A stretch of DNA of 24,259 nt from Syntrophomonas sp. (GTDB lineage Bacteria > Bacillota > Syntrophomonadia > Syntrophomonadales > Syntrophomonadaceae), in assembly GCA_003444615.1 (NCBI GenBank), contig DLUN01000106.1:1-24259 (forward strand), read 5' to 3'. The notes beneath the pieces are model-generated. The model had not been told where the DNA came from, did not search any database, and saw only the letters and a program-made list of their open reading frames with translations. Positions 7,136 to 16,227 of this stretch are shown in pieces; within the stretch, counting starts at the first letter, position 1, and every line of letters begins with the position of its first letter. A program made the translations under genes and the position numbers.

Positions 7136-8527
7136 TTAACCTTTGCGACGTGGTGGGGCCAAATGAACAGCCTGGCCCTGAGCATCTAAAACGGCCTCTT
7201 TAATGGCCTCCCCCAGGGTCGGGTGAGCATGGATCACATCGTTCATAGCTGGCAGGGTTATTTTCTGGCTTACCGCCAGAGCCCCTTCCAATATTAAATC
7301 ACTGGCATGGGGGCCAATAATATGCATGCCGATAATTTGCAAATTTTCATCAGCTATAATTTTCACCAGGCCATCGGTCTCTCCCATAGCCAAAGCTTTA
7401 CCATTAGCGGCAAAAGAAAATTTACCTATCTGAGGTTGGATGCCCCGGTTTTTAGCTTCCTCTTCCGTTAAACCTACCGCTGCCACCTCGGGAAAGGTGA
7501 AAATAGCACTGGGTATGGCATGGTATTGAATGGGACTGCGGTGGTGTCCAGCCATGTATTCTACCGCGGCTATACCTTCTTCGGACGCAACATGGGCCAG
7601 CATGGGTCCACCGATAACATCTCCTATGGCATATATGCCTTCCACATTGGTCTGATACTCTTCATCCACCAGAATGAATCCATGCTGATCCGTTTCAATT
7701 CCCAAACCTTCCAGGTTCAGACCCTGGGTGCAGGGCCGCCTGCCTCCCGCTTGCAAAACCACATCCGCCTCAATGCTTAGTTCGCCCTTGGGTGAAGATC
7801 CCTGGACTATAAGCCCTGAACCAGTGGCTTCCAGTTTCTCGATTTGTACGGAAGTATATACATTAATGCCCTGCCGCTTTAAGAATACCTGCATACGTTT
7901 GACTATTTCTTTATCCAGTTGATTGAGAATACTGGCCTGAGATTCGAATACGGTTACCTGGCTGCCAAATGCCTTAAAAATGCAGGCGAATTCCAAACCT
8001 ATAACCCCACCACCGATCACTGCCAGACGAGATGGTATTTGGGTCAGGTCTAGAACTTGATCACTGGTCAAGAAACGGGGATCATCGCTGCCAGCAATAG
8101 GTAGTGCTGCCGGTTTAGAACCGGTGGCTATTAATATGCGCTCAGCAGTGTGTTCCTGTCCTTGGACCTCAACAGTATTGGCATCCTTTAATGAGGCCTG
8201 TCCTTTGATTATTTCTACTTTATGGGCTTTCAGCAGCTGTTCAACCCCGGCTACCAGCCGTCCTACCACCTGCTGTTTACGTTCATAAACAGCATTCATA
8301 TCCAAGGAGCATCCTGATACCTGTATGCCAAATTCCTTTCCCTGCTGAACACTGTGCAGTACCCGGGCATTTTCATAATAGGCTTTGGTAGGTATGCACC
8401 CCCGGTTTAGACAAGTTCCTCCTACCTGGTCCTTTTCTACCAGCAAAACCGACAGGCCTAGCTGGGCAGCACGAATAGCAGCCACATAACCACCGGGACC
8501 TGCTCCGATAACTATCAGATCATACAT
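7136..8527 (-). CDS. lpdA: Dihydrolipoyl dehydrogenase (L-protein)
   Basis: FAD-dependent enzyme that reoxidises dihydrolipoyl-GcvH with NAD+. N-terminal FAD motif [13 protein letters not shown] is followed by the redox disulfide in [13 protein letters not shown] (C39 and C44). The NAD-binding [12 protein letters not shown] is near 175-187, the second FAD motif YAIGDV near 305, and the catalytic histidine in HAHPTLGEA near 440. About 463 residues, full length. I prefer ATG at 8527 because the family starts M(Y/D)DLIVIG and GGAGGA lies 8 nt upstream; a GTG one codon earlier (8530) is possible. The start overlaps the end of gcvPB by 8 bp. No second lipoyl enzyme complex is visible in the window, so it probably serves the glycine cleavage system. 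Confidence 0.96.
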   Translation of the reverse strand: MYDLIVIGAGPGGYVAAIRAAQLGLSVLLVEKDQVGGTCLNRGCIPTKAYYENARVLHSVQQGKEFGIQVSGCSLDMNAVYERKQQVVGRLVAGVEQLLKAHKVEIIKGQASLKDANTVEVQGQEHTAERILIATGSKPAALPIAGSDDPRFLTSDQVLDLTQIPSRLAVIGGGVIGLEFACIFKAFGSQVTVFESQASILNQLDKEIVKRMQVFLKRQGINVYTSVQIEKLEATGSGLIVQGSSPKGELSIEADVVLQAGGRRPCTQGLNLEGLGIETDQHGFILVDEEYQTNVEGIYAIGDVIGGPMLAHVASEEGIAAVEYMAGHHRSPIQYHAIPSAIFTFPEVAAVGLTEEEAKNRGIQPQIGKFSFAANGKALAMGETDGLVKIIADENLQIIGMHIIGPHASDLILEGALAVSQKITLPAMNDVIHAHPTLGEAIKEAVLDAQGQAVHLAPPRRKG

Positions 8528-9980
8528 CACCGGATTCCTCCCAGCGTACTACCGGATTTCGGGCGGCTTTAACCTCATCCAGCCTTCTTACTACCGTATT
8601 ATGAGGGGCATTTTTAACCACATCTGGGTTGTCTACTGCTTGGTCAGCGATTTCTTTCATGGTGGCGATAAAGTCGTCCAGTCGTTCCCGGCTCTCGGTC
8701 TCCGGTGGTTCAATCATCATCGCTTCCCGTACTATAAGGGGGAAATAAACGGTGGGGGGATGATAACCATAATCCAAAAGCCTTTTGGCAATATCCATAG
8801 TAGCCACACCATTGCTGTCCATCTGGTTTTTCGCTGTAATCACGAATTCATGCTTACACAATCTATCAAAAGGTATATGATAAGTATCACGCAGGTGCTC
8901 TTTCACATAATTGGCATTGAGAACTGCATGTTGACTGGCTTCTTTTAACCCTTCTCTCCCTAAAGCCCGCATATAGGTATAGGCTTTTACCACTACTCCA
9001 AAGTTGCCGTAAAACTCTTTCACTTTACCGATAGAATGTGGATAATCATACTCTAAAAGATATTTGTCTTGTCGTTTATCCACCCGGGGAATTGGTAAGA
9101 ACTCTTCCAGATGCTTTTTCACTCCTACCGGTCCTGACCCAGGTCCTCCTCCCCCATGGGGGGTTCCAAAGGTCTTATGCAGGTTAACATGAACCACATC
9201 AAATCCCATATCTCCAGGCCGGGCAATTCCCATTATGGCATTCAGATTGGCTCCATCATAGTAGAGCAGTCCACCACAGCCGTGGACCAACTCAGATATT
9301 TGCAGAATATCTTCTTCAAATAAGCCCAGAGTATTGGGATTGGTTAGCATTAATCCCGCAATATGAGGACCCAGCTTGCTCTTTAAGTCTTCCAGATCCA
9401 CCAGTCCCCGCGGATCAGATTTTACTTCTTCAACCCTATAGCCTACTACGTTGGCAGTAGCGGGATTAGTTCCATGGGCTGAATCAGGAACTAGCATGGT
9501 GGTTCGGCCTCGATCTCCCCGCTTGTTATGGTAAGCTTTGATCATCATTACCCCGGTCAATTCCCCATGGGCACCCGCCGCTGGCTGCAGGGTAAACTGG
9601 TCCATTCCTGTTATTTCGCTCAACCATTGAGCGGTCTCATACATAATCTGCAATGCACCTTGTACTGTTTCTACGGGCTGATAGGGGTGCAGACCCGCCA
9701 AACCAGGTAACCGGGCTGCCCATTCATCGATTTTTGGATTATATTTCATGGTGCAGGAGCCCAATGGATAGAGGCCATCATCAACTCCGTAAGCTCTTTT
9801 CGATAAGAAGGTATAATGCCGCACAGTCTCCACTTCATTGAGATCGGGAAGGGGCAGTTCGCCGGTACGCAGGTATTCCTCGCCTATGGTCTTATTTATA
9901 TCAACATGACCCACCTCTGCCGGGGGTATGGTCATCTTGTTGCTATGCGGGCGGCTTTTTTCAAATATCAATTGGCTCAC
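8520..9980 (-). CDS. gcvPB: Glycine dehydrogenase (decarboxylating) subunit 2
   Basis: C-terminal half of the P-protein. It binds PLP and, with GcvPA, decarboxylates glycine and loads the aminomethyl group onto lipoyl-GcvH. The PLP lysine is K269 in [16 protein letters not shown], and the upstream [11 protein letters not shown] and [13 protein letters not shown] blocks are intact. The length of 486 residues is normal for a two-subunit P-protein. The GTG start at 9980 lies 3 bp after the gcvPA stop, and the ribosome site GGGGGA lies at the 3' end of gcvPA, so translation is coupled. The stop overlaps lpdA. Confidence 0.96.
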   Translation of the reverse strand: MSQLIFEKSRPHSNKMTIPPAEVGHVDINKTIGEEYLRTGELPLPDLNEVETVRHYTFLSKRAYGVDDGLYPLGSCTMKYNPKIDEWAARLPGLAGLHPYQPVETVQGALQIMYETAQWLSEITGMDQFTLQPAAGAHGELTGVMMIKAYHNKRGDRGRTTMLVPDSAHGTNPATANVVGYRVEEVKSDPRGLVDLEDLKSKLGPHIAGLMLTNPNTLGLFEEDILQISELVHGCGGLLYYDGANLNAIMGIARPGDMGFDVVHVNLHKTFGTPHGGGGPGSGPVGVKKHLEEFLPIPRVDKRQDKYLLEYDYPHSIGKVKEFYGNFGVVVKAYTYMRALGREGLKEASQHAVLNANYVKEHLRDTYHIPFDRLCKHEFVITAKNQMDSNGVATMDIAKRLLDYGYHPPTVYFPLIVREAMMIEPPETESRERLDDFIATMKEIADQAVDNPDVVKNAPHNTVVRRLDEVKAARNPVVRWEESGDV

Positions 9981-9983
9981 CTG

Positions 9984-11294
9984 TTATTCCCCCTTAAAAG
10001 TAGCTACCAAGCGATCGATGTCTTGTCGATTGAGTTTTTCCGTAAAGGCTAAAAGCATTCCACCGTCTACTTCTAATCCGCCCACCATACCTTGTGCCAG
10101 TAGTCGCTGGTTAATGGCTGCAGCATCCGGAGTTTTAACCACAAATTCACGGAAAAAAGGCTTTTCATATAGCAGCGGAAATCCGGCTTCTTCCAGCCGT
10201 CTTTGCGCATACACAGCCAATTGGTGACAGCGCAGGGCAACTTCTTTCAATCCCCGTGGCCCCAGTAAAGCCAGGTAAATAGCCGCAGCCAAAGCATTTA
10301 GAGCTTGGTTGGAACATATGTTGGAACCAGCTTTCTCCCGGCGAATATGCTGCTCTCTAGCCTGCAAGGTCAACACAAAGCCGCGCTTGCCTTCGACATC
10401 ATCGGTTTGCCCCACAATTCTGCCCGGTAACTTGCGCATCAATTTCCGGGTAACCGCCATAAAGCCCAGATAGGGTCCTCCAAAATTTAGAGCATTACCC
10501 AGTGGCTGACCTTCACCCACTGCTATATCTGCTCCCCAAGCTCCCGGGGGTTTGAGTATGGCTAACGAAAGAGGGTCTACCACCATTATCAACAATCCCC
10601 CTGCCTGGTGGATTAAATCAGCAGCCTTTTCCACTGGTTCTAAGTGCCCCCAGAAGTTGGGATGCTGTATTACTAAAGCTGCGGGCTGTTCATTCATAAT
10701 ACCGGCTACCCTGTCCCAATCCATAATTCCATCCGGGCAAGGCACAAATACAGGCTCATAATAACCGGATATAGCATAAGTATCCAATACCTGTCGGTAT
10801 TCAGGGTGAACTGTTTCCGGAACAACTATTAGCTGCTTGCGGGTGTGAACGGCAGCCAGTGTACAGGCTTCCGCCAGGGCAGTAGCGCCATCGTATAATG
10901 AAGCATTTGAGACATCCATCTGGGTTAATTGACAGATCATAGTCTGGTATTCAAATATGGCCTGTAAAATACCCTGGCTGATTTCCGCCTGGTAGGGAGT
11001 ATAGGATGTGTAGAACTCAGATCTTAACAACAACTGATCCAGAGCGGCCGGTATGTAGCTATCATAAGCTCCGGCACCTAAAAAACAAGGATGCTCCGCA
11101 GCGGCCATATTCTTTCCGGCCAAATGGGATAGATGGGAGTAAAGCTCCATTTCGCTCATTTCCGGTGGTAAATCAAGAGGACGCTTCATCTGTACCTGGT
11201 CAGGCACATCATCAAAGAGCTGCTCCAATTGCTGCAATCCTATACTGTTGAGCATTTCCTGGACCACTGCATCAGAATTGGGTGTAAACCTCAT
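9984..11294 (-). CDS. gcvPA: Glycine dehydrogenase (decarboxylating) subunit 1
   Basis: N-terminal half of the P-protein, an aspartate-aminotransferase fold lacking the PLP lysine, paired with GcvPB. The sequence opens RFTPNSDAVVQEMLNSIGL and contains FLGAGAYDSYIPAALDQLL, SEFYTSYTPYQAEISQGILQ and SNASLYDGATALAEAC, the best-conserved GcvPA blocks. About 436 residues, full length. Start choice: ATG at 11294 matches the family; a TTG one codon upstream has slightly better spacing (7 nt) to AGGAGG at 11305-11310. That ribosome site overlaps the neighbourhood of the gcvH stop, 14 bp away. Confidence 0.95.
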   Translation of the reverse strand: MRFTPNSDAVVQEMLNSIGLQQLEQLFDDVPDQVQMKRPLDLPPEMSEMELYSHLSHLAGKNMAAAEHPCFLGAGAYDSYIPAALDQLLLRSEFYTSYTPYQAEISQGILQAIFEYQTMICQLTQMDVSNASLYDGATALAEACTLAAVHTRKQLIVVPETVHPEYRQVLDTYAISGYYEPVFVPCPDGIMDWDRVAGIMNEQPAALVIQHPNFWGHLEPVEKAADLIHQAGGLLIMVVDPLSLAILKPPGAWGADIAVGEGQPLGNALNFGGPYLGFMAVTRKLMRKLPGRIVGQTDDVEGKRGFVLTLQAREQHIRREKAGSNICSNQALNALAAAIYLALLGPRGLKEVALRCHQLAVYAQRRLEEAGFPLLYEKPFFREFVVKTPDAAAINQRLLAQGMVGGLEVDGGMLLAFTEKLNRQDIDRLVATFKGE

Positions 11295-11308
11295 CAATCA
11301 CTGTCCTC

Positions 11309-11692
11309 CTAACCTTGAGCCTGGCAAAACTTTTCATACTCCTCAGGAGTCATTAAATCATCCAAATCACTGGGGTCATCCATCTCAATTATGGCAATAA
11401 ATTGCTCATAAGGTTCCTGATTGAGCAGTTCCGGGCTCTCTTCCAAAGCATCATTTATCTCCACTATGGTCCCACCAACCGGGGTATATATCGAAGACAC
11501 TGCTTTTACTGATTCCACTACCGCAATTGCATCACCGCTAGCTACCTGAGCGTGCAATTCGGGCACTTCCACAAAAACGATATCACCTAAGTTATGCTGG
11601 GCATAATCGGTAATACCTATAACCGCCCTTTCTCCATCTACTTTTATCCATTCGTGTTCATCAGTGTACATTAATTCTTTAGGCACCTGCAT
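11309..11692 (-). CDS. gcvH: Glycine cleavage system H protein
   Basis: Lipoyl carrier that shuttles the aminomethyl group between P-, T- and L-proteins. The lipoylated residue is K63 in VVESVKAVSSIYTPVGG. The fold blocks YTDEHEWIKVDG, IGITDYAQHNLGDIVFVEVPE and LNQEPYEQF are all present. The length of 127 residues is standard. The ATG at 11692 has AGGAGGG 6 nt upstream. It lies between gcvT and gcvPA with 16 and 14 bp gaps. An unusually acidic stretch, MDDPSDLDDLMTPEEYEKF, forms the C-terminus. Confidence 0.97.
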   Translation of the reverse strand: MQVPKELMYTDEHEWIKVDGERAVIGITDYAQHNLGDIVFVEVPELHAQVASGDAIAVVESVKAVSSIYTPVGGTIVEINDALEESPELLNQEPYEQFIAIIEMDDPSDLDDLMTPEEYEKFCQAQG

Positions 11693-11708
11693 GTTTTTCC
11701 CTCCTAGC

Positions 11709-12809
11709 TTATTTCTTAGATCGCTTATAGAAAGCCCCCTGGGTTACTCTAGCTTTTACTGGTTTGGAACGAATCATAATATCCAACTCTTGACCAGGTT
11801 CACTCCATTGGCTTTGCACCAAAGCCAGACCAATGGTCTTGCCCAAGGTAGGAGAATGAAGTCCAGAAGTAACATAGCCAATATTCTCCCCGTTTTTATG
11901 AACTTCATAGTGAGAACGAGGAATACCCCTTCCTATCATTTCGAATTCCACTAGCAGTCTAGCTGGTTTGTTTTCCTTTTGCTGCCGCAAAGCCTCACGG
12001 CCTATAAAATCACCGCTGTCCAGCTTCACAAACATGTCCAACCCAACTTCCAGCGGAGTAATATCTGGGCCTAATTCCTGCCCGTACAAAGGCAGTTTGG
12101 CTTCCAGCCTAAGTGTATCCCGGGCACCGAGCCCAGCTGGGGCTATGTTATCCCCCCCGGCTGCCAATATCTTTTTCCATAATTGCACTGCCTTATCTCC
12201 AGGCAAATAGATTTCAAACCCATCCTCACCAGTATAACCAGTGCGTGATACCATGCATTCAATGCCGGCCAATAGTACCCGCGGTTTAAACCAGAAAAAA
12301 CGTATGGTGGATAAATCAATATCACTGATGGTTTGCAAGATTTCTTGTGCCTGGGGACCTTGGACCGCAATTTGAGCATATTGGTCAGAAACATCAGTAA
12401 CTTTTATTCCTTCGGGAGCATGACTGAGTATCCACTGGTAGTCTTTATCTACATTACTAGCATTGACCACCAGCAGATAGTGCTGAGGAGAATAGCGGTA
12501 CACTAAAAGGTCATCAACCACACCTCCATCAGGGTAGCACATGAAAGTATACTGCACCTGTTGATCCTTCAGCTTAGTTACATCATTAGTGAGCAAATAG
12601 CGGATAAAGGCTTCGGCTTCTTCTCCGGTAACCTGGATCTCTCCCATGTGTGATACATCAAATAGTCCCGCTTTAGTACGCACTAAATGGTGTTCCTGAA
12701 TTATACCGGTATATTGCACCGGTAATTCCCATCCGCCAAAATCTATCATTTTGCCCTGATGCTCTTGATGCATCTCATATAGAGGCGTCCGTTTCAGCGA
12801 CTCCTTCAC
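11709..12809 (-). CDS. gcvT: Glycine cleavage system aminomethyltransferase (T-protein)
   Basis: Transfers the methylene group from aminomethyl-GcvH to tetrahydrofolate and releases ammonia. Visible blocks are RTPLYEMHQEHQGKMIDFGGWELPVQY, AGLFDVSHMGEI, the folate-site aspartates in GGVVDDLLVYRY (about residue 99), RTGYTGEDGFEIY and LGARDTLRLEA. About 366 residues, full length. I chose GTG at 12809 because GGAGG (12817-12821) is 7 nt upstream; the TTG one codon earlier would have only 4 nt. This is the first gene of the gcv operon. The 128 bp upstream hold no recognisable glycine riboswitch and no convincing promoter hexamers. Confidence 0.96.
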   Translation of the reverse strand: MKESLKRTPLYEMHQEHQGKMIDFGGWELPVQYTGIIQEHHLVRTKAGLFDVSHMGEIQVTGEEAEAFIRYLLTNDVTKLKDQQVQYTFMCYPDGGVVDDLLVYRYSPQHYLLVVNASNVDKDYQWILSHAPEGIKVTDVSDQYAQIAVQGPQAQEILQTISDIDLSTIRFFWFKPRVLLAGIECMVSRTGYTGEDGFEIYLPGDKAVQLWKKILAAGGDNIAPAGLGARDTLRLEAKLPLYGQELGPDITPLEVGLDMFVKLDSGDFIGREALRQQKENKPARLLVEFEMIGRGIPRSHYEVHKNGENIGYVTSGLHSPTLGKTIGLALVQSQWSEPGQELDIMIRSKPVKARVTQGAFYKRSKK

Positions 12810-12937
12810 CAATACTCCTCCCTTCAGTATAGGCAGCTTTTTATCCTATCACATCCTGGTAATTGCTGCTTTTATATCTGTCATTTATATGGCTTGAAAA
12901 AACCCATCCCATTATGATCGCCAATCACATTCGATAA

Positions 12938-13444
12938 TCAAAGCTGCCATACCACCGGATAGAATTTGTCATTTTCCACAGTTATAATTACATAAGTTCC
13001 CTTAAGGGACAAGCCCCTGGGATAGGTAGGACTACCTGGATTTATCAACCAAGTACCCTCAACGTTCTTACAAAATGGTGTATGAGTATGGCCAAAAACA
13101 GCCACCTGGGCTTCTACTTCTTGGGTGCGGTAGTAAAGAGACTGAAGTCCCCGCTTTACTCCCAGGCGGTGACCATGGGTTATAAACAGTTTTTTCCCCG
13201 CTAATTCGACTTGTTTTTCTAATTCCCCTGCCCCAGGAGGATCACAATTTCCTGCCACTGCATAAACGGGTAATTGCAGTTGTTTGCTCAAATGCTTAGC
13301 ATCCCGGATATAATCTCCAGTAAATATAATGGCATCAGCCTGGTGTTTTTTAATAGCTTTTATAACTTTATTTATTTGGCCATGGGTATCTCCAGTAACG
13401 GCGATTTTCAGTTCATCCTCACCCCCTGGCCTATTATATTTCAT
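12938..13444 (-). CDS. YfcE/MJ0936-family metallophosphodiesterase
   Basis: Calcineurin-like phosphoesterase, related to YfcE and B. subtilis YsnB. Metal-site motifs are in order: GDTHG (18-22), FTGD (41-44), AGNCD (64-68), ITHGHR (88-93) and FGHTHTP (117-123). At 168 residues it is a normal small family member. The ATG at 13444 overlaps the end of rdgB by 11 bp and has no ribosome site. Homologues start at MKIAV, which corresponds to residue 12. There the codon is CTG (13409-13411), preceded by the excellent site AGGGGGTGAGG with a 5-nt spacer, so the real start may be CTG. It is the last gene of the murI-rph-rdgB operon, in the same order as ysnA-ysnB of Bacillus. Confidence 0.9.
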   Translation of the reverse strand: MKYNRPGGEDELKIAVTGDTHGQINKVIKAIKKHQADAIIFTGDYIRDAKHLSKQLQLPVYAVAGNCDPPGAGELEKQVELAGKKLFITHGHRLGVKRGLQSLYYRTQEVEAQVAVFGHTHTPFCKNVEGTWLINPGSPTYPRGLSLKGTYVIITVENDKFYPVVWQL

Positions 13445-14039
13445 CAGTTAGATATTTTGTCAGCACCGGCAAGGCCTTTTTTAGAGCTACACTTCTATGA
13501 CTGATCTTATTCTTTTCGGCAGCTGACAACTGAGCAAAGGTTAAGTTATAACCACAGGGAATGAACAGAGGATCATAACCAAATCCTCCACTGCCTGCTG
13601 GACTACGAGTAATCTTGCCAGCACATTCACCCCGTACTGTTGTTACCTCGCTGGGAGGATTACAAATCGCTATAACACATACAAAACGGGCTGTGCGTTT
13701 ATTATCAGGAATCGACTCTAAAAGTCTCAGCAGTTTCCTGTTATTAGCTTCATCACTGGCCTCTTCACCGGCAAATCGCGCCGAAAGAACTCCGGGCTCG
13801 CCCTGTAAAGCATCGACTTCCAGTCCAGAATCATCCGCCAAACTCAGTATGCCGCTGGATTTGGCTATGGCACAGGCTTTTTTGACTGCATTGGCCTCAA
13901 AAGTAGAACCATCTTCTTCAACCTCAGCCATAGGGCCAATGTCTTCCAGGGTCAAAATATCCACAGGCATACCAGACAAAAGCTCTTGCAGTTCACGTTT
14001 TTTATGCTGGTTACGAGTAGCCAGCAATAGCTGTTTCAC
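13434..14039 (-). CDS. rdgB: XTP/dITP diphosphatase (RdgB/HAM1)
   Basis: Cleans the nucleotide pool by hydrolysing XTP, ITP and dITP to monophosphates. Family motifs are TRNQHKKRELQELL (8-21), EDGSTFEANAVKKA (42-55), LADDSGLEVDAL (67-78, with the catalytic aspartate), PGVLSARFAG (82-91), GGFGYDPLF (149-157) and SHRSVALKKAL near the end. The length of 201 residues is typical. The GTG start shares one base with the TAG of rph (TAGTG), so translation is coupled. The pairing of rph and rdgB is one of the most conserved in Firmicutes. Confidence 0.96.
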   Translation of the reverse strand: MKQLLLATRNQHKKRELQELLSGMPVDILTLEDIGPMAEVEEDGSTFEANAVKKACAIAKSSGILSLADDSGLEVDALQGEPGVLSARFAGEEASDEANNRKLLRLLESIPDNKRTARFVCVIAICNPPSEVTTVRGECAGKITRSPAGSGGFGYDPLFIPCGYNLTFAQLSAAEKNKISHRSVALKKALPVLTKYLTDEI

Positions 14040-14761
14040 TATGCTTCCCCCAAAACCTGTTTTTGCTGTAATATCAATTGCTTGATCCCTTTTTCTGCTA
14101 ATGCCAGCAGGGTATCCAGCTGCTGGCGATCAAAAGTTTCCCCTTCAGCGGTTCCCTGTATTTCTACAAAGGCTCCGCTGCCAGTCATCACTACATTCAT
14201 ATCTACATCGGCAACGGAGTCTTCAACATACTCCAGATCCAGTACCGGGTTCCCTTCCACAATGCCAACACTTATAGCTGCAACATAGTCTTTTATGGGC
14301 CAGTTTTCAATTACCCCATCAGCTTTAAGCTTTTGCAAGGCCAGATACAAAGCCACAAAGCTGCCGGTAATAGAGGCTGTTCGGGTACCTCCATCGGCTT
14401 GTATAACATCGCAGTCAATCCACACCGTACGCTCCCCTAATGCCTCCATGTCTACTACTGCTCTCAAGGAACGTCCGATTAGCCTCTGTATTTCAGAGGT
14501 TCTTCCGCTGATTCTGCCCCGCGCTGCTTCCCGGGCGGTGCGAGTTTCTGTGGAAGAAGGCAGTAGAGAGTATTCGGCGGTGACCCACCCGCTGCCGCTT
14601 CCTTTTAGGAAAGGGGGGACCTTGTCCTCCACCATAGCAGAACACAGCACCCGCGTATCTCCAGCCTCAATCAAAACCGAACCCTGCGGGTATTTTAGAA
14701 AACCGGCCGTCATTATAACCGGTCGCATCTCATCATTCATTCGTTGGTTTGGTCTGCTCAT
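14039..14761 (-). CDS. rph: Ribonuclease PH
   Basis: Phosphate-dependent 3'-5' exoribonuclease that trims tRNA 3' ends. Motifs include [13 protein letters not shown] at the N-terminus, [16 protein letters not shown], the arginine-rich [21 protein letters not shown] (82-102) and the phosphate/active-site block [19 protein letters not shown]. The length of 240 residues is normal. The ATG at 14761 follows GGAGG with a 6-nt spacer. A hairpin lies between it and the fumB stop (14788-14820), but there is no clear terminator, so it is probably read through from fumB. Confidence 0.97.
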   Translation of the reverse strand: MSRPNQRMNDEMRPVIMTAGFLKYPQGSVLIEAGDTRVLCSAMVEDKVPPFLKGSGSGWVTAEYSLLPSSTETRTAREAARGRISGRTSEIQRLIGRSLRAVVDMEALGERTVWIDCDVIQADGGTRTASITGSFVALYLALQKLKADGVIENWPIKDYVAAISVGIVEGNPVLDLEYVEDSVADVDMNVVMTGSGAFVEIQGTAEGETFDRQQLDTLLALAEKGIKQLILQQKQVLGEA

Positions 14762-14787
14762 AATTTACCTCCACAAAAATCATACTA

Positions 14788-14820
14788 GATGAATCGAGAT
14801 TTTTGAAATCTTTATTCATC
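14788..14820 (-). other. Hairpin at the fumB-rph junction
   Basis: GATGAAT (14788-14794) pairs with ATTCATC (14814-14820), and inside it AGATTT (14797-14802) pairs with AAATCT (14806-14811) around a 3-nt loop. It includes the fumB stop codon. On the minus strand the nearest T run comes 8 nt later and is short, so this is a weak terminator or an mRNA-processing or attenuation hairpin that may lower rph expression relative to fumAB. Confidence 0.55.
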
Positions 14821-15348
14821 TGAAGCCTGGTACACCGATTGGCCCCGCATATCAATAGCCACTATACAGGGGAAGTCTTGGAATTCCATTTTAAGTAAAG
14901 CCTCCGGTCCCAATTCCGGATAAGCTATGGTTTCTACAGCAGTGATTCTGTGAGCCAGATAAACACCGGCACCACCCACAGCAGCTAAATATACGGCTCC
15001 ATGTTTTTTCATGGCTTCCTTTACTTCCTGACTCCGGTCTCCTTTGCCGATCATAGCCTTCAGCCCTCTTTGCAGCAGAGCTGGAGTATAGACATCCATA
15101 CGACTGCTGGTAGTGGGGCCTGCCGAGCCAATTATCCTTCCCGGTGGGGCTGGACAAGGTCCAACATAATAGATAATCTGTCCCTCGATATCAAAGGGCA
15201 GGGGTTGGCCAGCTTCCAGAGCAGCTATCATTTTCTGGTGAGCTGCATCTCTGGCTGCATACACTGTTCCCTGTACCAAAACTTCATCTCCAGCATGTAA
15301 TTGTTGTAGAGCATTGCCGTTTAACGGAGCTCTTAAAACATGGGCCAC
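14812..15348 (-). CDS. fumB: Fumarate hydratase class I, beta subunit
   Basis: C-terminal half of the iron-sulfur fumarase (or the related tartrate dehydratase), encoded as a separate subunit as usual in clostridia and archaea. Blocks seen: LHAGDEVLVQGTVYAARDAAHQKM (17-40), IIYYVGPCPAPPGRIIGSAGPTTSSRMD (58-85), MIGKGDRSQE (98-107) and AVGGAGVYLA (122-131). The length of 178 residues is standard. The GTG start at 15348 has an AGGAGG-type site upstream. It follows fumA by 18 bp. The symbol denotes the class I beta subunit, not the E. coli FumB isoenzyme. Fumarase versus L-tartrate dehydratase cannot be separated strictly, but fumarase is the likelier reading. Confidence 0.93.
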   Translation of the reverse strand: MAHVLRAPLNGNALQQLHAGDEVLVQGTVYAARDAAHQKMIAALEAGQPLPFDIEGQIIYYVGPCPAPPGRIIGSAGPTTSSRMDVYTPALLQRGLKAMIGKGDRSQEVKEAMKKHGAVYLAAVGGAGVYLAHRITAVETIAYPELGPEALLKMEFQDFPCIVAIDMRGQSVYQASDE

Positions 15349-15366
15349 CGGGCTTCCTCCTCCCTA

Positions 15367-16209
15367 TTAAACCGTCACCACAGCCCGTCGGGCTGAATGA
15401 CAGTTCAGACTGACTGCTACCGGGAGGCTGGCAATGTGGGTAGGATATACCTCCATGGTAACCGCCAGTGCCGTAGTGTCTCCTCCCATTCCCTGAGGGC
15501 CTATACCCAATTTATTAATATCCTGGAGCAGCTGGGCTTCCCGAGCAGCAATCCGGCGGTCAGGATGAGGCTGGTCAATAGGCCGCAAAAGTGCTTTTTT
15601 AGCCAGTAAACAGGCTTTTTCCAAGTTACCGCCCACTCCCACCCCCACAATGATAGGTGGACATGGATTGGCATTAGCTATTCTTACCGTATCCACTACG
15701 AAGCGGCGGGCACCTTCCCAGCCATCTGCCGGCTTTAGCATAATGGTACGCCCCATATTTTCACTGCCCGCTCCTTTGGGAAATACCGTAATTATCACCT
15801 TATCACCGGCAATCATTTCCAAGTGTACAACTGCCGGAGTATTATCACCTGTATTTACTCTTTCAAAAGGGTCTTTAACCATAGAAGCCCGAAAATAGCC
15901 TTCCGTATATCCTTCACCTATTCCCTGATTAATGGCTTCATATAAGCTGCCCCCGGTTAACGCTACTTCTTGTCCTAGTTGCACATGCACTGTTACCAAA
16001 CCAGTATCCTGACATAGGGGCATATTCTCGGTCTGTGCCTGGTGAGCATTCTGTAAAAGAATATCCAGCACCTGGCGGGCGTGAGGAACGGTTTCATTAT
16101 CACGGGCTTTTTCCAGGCTAGTCAGTACATCTACCGGGAGCCTGGTATTAGCAGTCTTTACCGCTTCCTTTACCGCTTTTTTAATTAATTCCGTTTCTAC
16201 GATTCTCAT
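15367..16209 (-). CDS. fumA: Fumarate hydratase class I, alpha subunit
   Basis: Carries the [4Fe-4S] cluster that reversibly hydrates fumarate to malate; oxygen-sensitive. The three cluster cysteines are in PLCQDTG (C66), NPCPP (C183) and LNCHSARR (C270). GYFRASMVKDPFERVNTGDNTPAVVH and FPKGAGSENMG are typical substrate-side blocks. 280 residues. I chose ATG at 16209, preceded by GGGAG with a 5-nt spacer, over the GTG four codons upstream. It forms a heteromer with the downstream fumB product. It lies 18 bp behind the MBL gene, in an operon with the dehydratase-like pair. Confidence 0.94.
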   Translation of the reverse strand: MRIVETELIKKAVKEAVKTANTRLPVDVLTSLEKARDNETVPHARQVLDILLQNAHQAQTENMPLCQDTGLVTVHVQLGQEVALTGGSLYEAINQGIGEGYTEGYFRASMVKDPFERVNTGDNTPAVVHLEMIAGDKVIITVFPKGAGSENMGRTIMLKPADGWEGARRFVVDTVRIANANPCPPIIVGVGVGGNLEKACLLAKKALLRPIDQPHPDRRIAAREAQLLQDINKLGIGPQGMGGDTTALAVTMEVYPTHIASLPVAVSLNCHSARRAVVTV

Positions 16210-16227
16210 GCTCTCTCCCACCTGTGA

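Noticed and set aside
12810..12937. Glycine riboswitch upstream of gcvT
   Set aside because: The 128-bp leader is AT-rich and lacks the conserved aptamer blocks. Only a weak GCAGC/GCTGC stem is visible.
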